A DNA stretch of 8,774 nt, from NCBI GenBank assembly GCA_023451915.1, contig JAEXXS010000167.1, forward strand, positions 1-8,774, given 5' to 3'. This document shows positions 6,069 through 8,774 of the stretch, piece after piece. Each line of letters starts with the position of its first letter. Position 1 is the first letter of the stretch. A program made the translations under genes and the position numbers. The DNA is from Pseudomonadota bacterium. GTDB lineage: Bacteria; Pseudomonadota; Alphaproteobacteria; Rhizobiales; Rhizobiaceae. The notes beneath the pieces are model-generated. The model made no database searches, was not told where the DNA came from, and was given only the letters and a program-made list of their open reading frames with translations.

Positions 6069-7385
6069 ATGCTGAACGACCGTCTTCTCGCGCTTTTCAA
6101 GGAAGCGCTGCTGACTTTCACCATTTCGCTGATCCTGCTTGGGCCGATTTCCGGTCTCGTGCTGGACGGCTTCTCCTTCCGCAATGAGCTGATGCGGGCC
6201 GTCACGCTTGCCGCCATCGTCACAGCCGGACGGCTGATATTTTCGCTGATCGGCATGAGCCCGTTTGGCGCGAGGCTGAAAGCCCTTTTGTCCAGCAATA
6301 GTGGCGGCGTCACCGTCAGGACAGGCAAGGAAAAATCCGCAGCCCCGCTGTTGGCCGTGATTTTTCTGGCAGGGTTGATGCTGCCTTTCGTGGCCGACAA
6401 ATATTTCCTCGGCATCGCCATTCTGGCGCTGATCTACTGCCTCCTGGGTCTGGGGCTGAACATCGTCGTCGGGCTGGCTGGCCTGCTCGATCTGGGCTTC
6501 GTGGCCTTCTATGCGGTGGGGGCCTATCTTCTGGCGCTCGGCTCGCAATATCTGGGGTTGGGCTTCTGGAGCGCGCTGGTCATCGCGCCGTTTCTCGCGG
6601 GCCTTTGCGGCATGATCCTCGGTTTTCCGGTGCTCAAGATGCATGGCGATTACCTCGCCATCGTGACACTGGGTTTTGGCGAGATCATCCGCCTTGTGCT
6701 CAATAACTGGCTGGACTTCACCGGAGGACCGAACGGCGCCCCCGCGCCCGCCCCCACGCTCTTCGGGTTGGAGTTCAGCCGGACCGCAAAGCAGGGCGGC
6801 ACGCCGTTCCACGACTTCTTCGGCATCGCCTATAATTCCGATTACAAGTTCTGGTTCCTGTATTTCGTGCTGTTCCTCGTCGTGTGCGGGGTCATCTACA
6901 CGGTGGAGCGCCTGCGCGTCATGCCGCTGGGGCGCATGTGGGAAGCGCTGCGCGAGGATGAGATTGCCTGCCGGTCGCTTGGCGTCAATCACGTCTTCAT
7001 CAAGCTTTCCGCCTTCATGCTTGGCGCATCGACGGGCGGGATTGCAGGCGTGTTCTTTGCTGCGCATCAGGGCTTCGTGAACCCGACATCCTTCACCTTC
7101 TTCGAATCCGCGCTCATTCTCGCCATCGTGGTGCTGGGTGGTCTTGGCTCGACAGTGGGTGTCATTCTGGCCGCGCTGGTTTTGACCATCCTGCCGGAAC
7201 TGCTGCGCGACTTCGCAGAATATCGCGTCTTCATTTTCGGCGTGCTGATGGTCGTCATGATGATCTGGAAGCCGCGCGGTCTGGTGCGGGTCACGCGCCC
7301 GGCGTTCTTCCCGTCGTCGGAGGCGGTGGTATCGGCGGGGCTTTCCTCCAAGCCGGATCAATTGACCATGGAGGCCAGCCGATGA
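6069..7385 (+). CDS. livM: Branched-chain amino-acid ABC permease LivM
   Basis: The 438-residue inner-membrane protein is the second permease subunit, pairing with LivH. Residues 1-95 form the N-terminal extension with two or three hydrophobic helices found in the long LivM class (DUF3382-type region); E. coli LivM, 425 residues, has it too. The core includes [19 protein letters not shown] at 135-153, the [19 protein letters not shown] segment at 191-209, the coupling loop [20 protein letters not shown] at 288-307 and [13 protein letters not shown] at 352-364. The tail after residue 405 is hydrophilic and cytoplasmic. The ATG at 6069 was chosen because AGGGGG sits just upstream, overlapping the livH stop region, and the N-terminus fits the family; an extension back to 5676 would lie inside livH. 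The stop overlaps the livG start by 4 bp (ATGA), implying translational coupling. Confidence 0.95.
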   Translation: MLNDRLLALFKEALLTFTISLILLGPISGLVLDGFSFRNELMRAVTLAAIVTAGRLIFSLIGMSPFGARLKALLSSNSGGVTVRTGKEKSAAPLLAVIFLAGLMLPFVADKYFLGIAILALIYCLLGLGLNIVVGLAGLLDLGFVAFYAVGAYLLALGSQYLGLGFWSALVIAPFLAGLCGMILGFPVLKMHGDYLAIVTLGFGEIIRLVLNNWLDFTGGPNGAPAPAPTLFGLEFSRTAKQGGTPFHDFFGIAYNSDYKFWFLYFVLFLVVCGVIYTVERLRVMPLGRMWEALREDEIACRSLGVNHVFIKLSAFMLGASTGGIAGVFFAAHQGFVNPTSFTFFESALILAIVVLGGLGSTVGVILAALVLTILPELLRDFAEYRVFIFGVLMVVMMIWKPRGLVRVTRPAFFPSSEAVVSAGLSSKPDQLTMEASR

Positions 7386-8200
7386 ATGCGCCTATCCTCG
7401 AAGTTCAAAATGTCACCATGCGTTTTGGCGGCATCGTCGCCAATCACGGGGTCAATTTCTCGGTAGCGAAAGGCGGCATTACCGCGCTGATCGGTCCCAA
7501 CGGCGCTGGCAAGACGACGATGTTCAACTGCATCACCGGCTTTTATCGTGCGAGCGAAGGCCGCATTGTGCTCAACGGTCCAGAAGGCCCGCGTGACATC
7601 GGCGCTTATATGGACAAGCCGATCACCGGCGGCTCCCATCAGGTGACGCGGGCGGGTATCGCCCGCACATTCCAGAATATCCGGCTGTTCAAGGAAATGT
7701 CGGTGGTGGAAAACTTGCTGGTTGCCCAGCATCTTGCCACCCGTAACGGACTGTTGAGCGGCATTTTCAAAACACCGGCCTTCCGCAAGGCCGAAACAGA
7801 GGCGGTGGATTGCGCCTATTACTGGCTTGGCCAGATGAACCTGCTTGAAGACGCCAACCGGCTTGCCGGGGAGCTTCCCTATGGCCGGCAGCGACGGCTG
7901 GAGATCGCCCGCGCCATGTGTACCGGGCCGCAGCTTATCTGTCTCGACGAACCGGCGGCGGGGCTGAACCCGTCAGAAACGCATGAGCTTTCCCAGATCA
8001 TCCAGCGGCTTTGTGCCGAGCAGGAACTGACTGTGCTGGTGATTGAGCACGATATGGGGCTGGTGATGCGCATATCCAACCACATTGTCGTGCTGGATCA
8101 TGGCGAGGTCATTGCCGATGGAACGCCTGAACAGGTGGCCAACGATCCGGCAGTGATCGCTGCCTATCTCGGTGTCAGTGAAGAAGAGGTGCAATCGTGA
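7382..8200 (+). CDS. livG: Branched-chain amino-acid ABC ATPase LivG
   Basis: The 272-residue cytoplasmic ATP-binding subunit powers import together with LivF. Motifs run in order: Walker [10 protein letters not shown] at 38-46, Q-loop Gln98 in [10 protein letters not shown], the family-typical variant of the ABC signature [15 protein letters not shown] at 165-179, Walker [14 protein letters not shown] at 185-197 with catalytic Glu190, and switch His223 in [10 protein letters not shown]. The LPYGRQ form in place of LSGGQ is normal for LivG and not a defect. A short insertion near residues 66-85 after the Walker A subdomain makes it slightly longer than E. coli LivG (255). GGAGG lies seven bases before the ATG, and the start overlaps the livM stop in ATGA. 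The stop overlaps the livF GTG start, also by 4 bp. Confidence 0.96.
   Translation: MNAPILEVQNVTMRFGGIVANHGVNFSVAKGGITALIGPNGAGKTTMFNCITGFYRASEGRIVLNGPEGPRDIGAYMDKPITGGSHQVTRAGIARTFQNIRLFKEMSVVENLLVAQHLATRNGLLSGIFKTPAFRKAETEAVDCAYYWLGQMNLLEDANRLAGELPYGRQRRLEIARAMCTGPQLICLDEPAAGLNPSETHELSQIIQRLCAEQELTVLVIEHDMGLVMRISNHIVVLDHGEVIADGTPEQVANDPAVIAAYLGVSEEEVQS
8185..8189 (+). promoter_or_regulatory. Ribosome binding site fixing livF GTG start
   Basis: AGAGG at 8185-8189 lies inside the end of livG, seven bases before the GTG at 8197. That spacing matches the other liv genes here and favours the GTG, which overlaps the livG stop as GTGA, over the in-frame ATG at 8206. Confidence 0.6.
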
Positions 8201-8774
8201 GCCAGATGGCAGAACCAAACGGGCAGGACGCAACCGACAAGCTTCTGGAACTGGTGGATGTGCATGCGCATTATGGTGCGGTGGAAGCGCTGCGCTCGGT
8301 CAATGTACATATTTCCAAGGGCGAGATTGTCAGCCTGATTGGCGCGAATGGCGCAGGCAAGACCACGCTGCTTTCGACTATCTTCGGCTCGCCGCGCGCG
8401 TCGAAAGGTAGGATCGTTCATCGTGGCGAGGACATTTCGCGTCTGGCGACAAACCGTATTTCCAGACGGGGCGTGGCGCTGGTGCCGGAAGGACGGCAAA
8501 TCTATCAGGAAATGTCGGTCGAGGAGAACATGATGATGGGTACCACGCCTGTCGGGATGGAGCATTTCGACGCCGACCGCGCGACCATGTTCGAATTGTT
8601 TCCTCGCCTCAAGGAGCGTCGCAATCAGGTTGCAGGCACCATGTCCGGCGGTGAGCAGCAGATGCTGGCCATTGCGCGCGCCATGATGGCGCGGCCCGAA
8701 CTGATCCTGTTCGATGAGCCTTCGCTGGGGCTGGCGCCGCTGGTCGTGAAGCGCGTCTTCGAGGTGCTGGGAGA
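8197..8774 (+). CDS. livF: Branched-chain amino-acid ABC ATPase LivF, partial
   Basis: The window shows the first 192 codons of LivF, the second ATPase of the importer; the 3' end lies beyond the right edge (family length about 235-240). Visible are an N-terminal extension of about 15 residues before LLELVDVHAHYGAVEAL, Walker A GANGAGKTT at 49-57, the VPEGRQIYQEMSVEENM segment at 96-112, the signature MSGGEQQMLAIARAMMA at 149-165, and Walker B LILFDEPSLGLAP at 169-181 with catalytic Glu174. The switch histidine is not yet reached. The start is taken as GTG 8197, overlapping the livG stop by 4 bp; the alternative ATG at 8206 would drop three residues. No frameshift or stop is seen up to the edge. 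Confidence 0.94.
   Translation, partial: MSQMAEPNGQDATDKLLELVDVHAHYGAVEALRSVNVHISKGEIVSLIGANGAGKTTLLSTIFGSPRASKGRIVHRGEDISRLATNRISRRGVALVPEGRQIYQEMSVEENMMMGTTPVGMEHFDADRATMFELFPRLKERRNQVAGTMSGGEQQMLAIARAMMARPELILFDEPSLGLAPLVVKRVFEVLG

Noticed and set aside
6015..7361. Minus-strand open frame of 448 codons opposite livM
   Set aside because: Its translation is His/Gln/Arg-rich and low-complexity, typical of the antisense of a hydrophobic permease; livM on the other strand is certain.
7875..7900. Altered ABC signature in LivG as a sign of an inactive ATPase
   Set aside because: The LPYGRQ form is the normal LivG-family version, and all other nucleotide-binding motifs are intact.

Overview
The window looks like chromosomal DNA from an alphaproteobacterium of the order Rhizobiales, most likely Brucella or Ochrobactrum. 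The reasons are moderately high-GC coding sequence, short intergenic gaps, Shine-Dalgarno-led genes, protein sequences close to those I recall from that group, and a CTTGAC-type promoter element. The genus is an inference from recognition, since no taxonomic marker gene is present.

Layout. Positions 1-175 form a left-edge stretch with no clear gene; it holds a strong hairpin at 123-152 that is probably a terminator. Positions 176-3414 hold a tight three-gene operon on the minus strand. In transcription order it encodes a class I PLP aminotransferase (3414-2203), a short-chain dehydrogenase of the uronate dehydrogenase type (2189-1377) and a FOXRED1/DAO-family FAD oxidoreductase (1369-176), with gaps of only 13 and 7 bp. 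Positions 3415-3875 are a 461-bp divergent regulatory region with facing -35-like elements, a dyad and a palindrome-rich block. From 3876 to the right edge, on the plus strand, runs a complete order of branched-chain (HAAT) amino-acid ABC transporter genes: periplasmic binding protein, livH, livM, livG and livF, the last cut by the window end. The binding-protein gene is separated from livH by two consecutive stem-loops. livH/livM are 14 bp apart, and livM/livG and livG/livF overlap by 4 bp each.

How it may work together. The transporter is a textbook five-component high-affinity importer. The divergently transcribed enzymes could process what it imports: oxidation of an amine or amino acid by the FAD enzyme, oxidation of a sugar-acid-like hemiacetal by the Udh-like enzyme, and transamination by the PLP enzyme. 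No gene here fixes the substrate. The combination of a Udh-like enzyme with a HAAT transporter is the main point of interest, especially because one substrate-pocket residue of the Udh family appears changed (Asn to Val). No mobile element, CRISPR array, tRNA or rRNA was seen. Most of the window is ordinary, well-understood metabolism, and I found no clear evidence of a wholly new kind of system.
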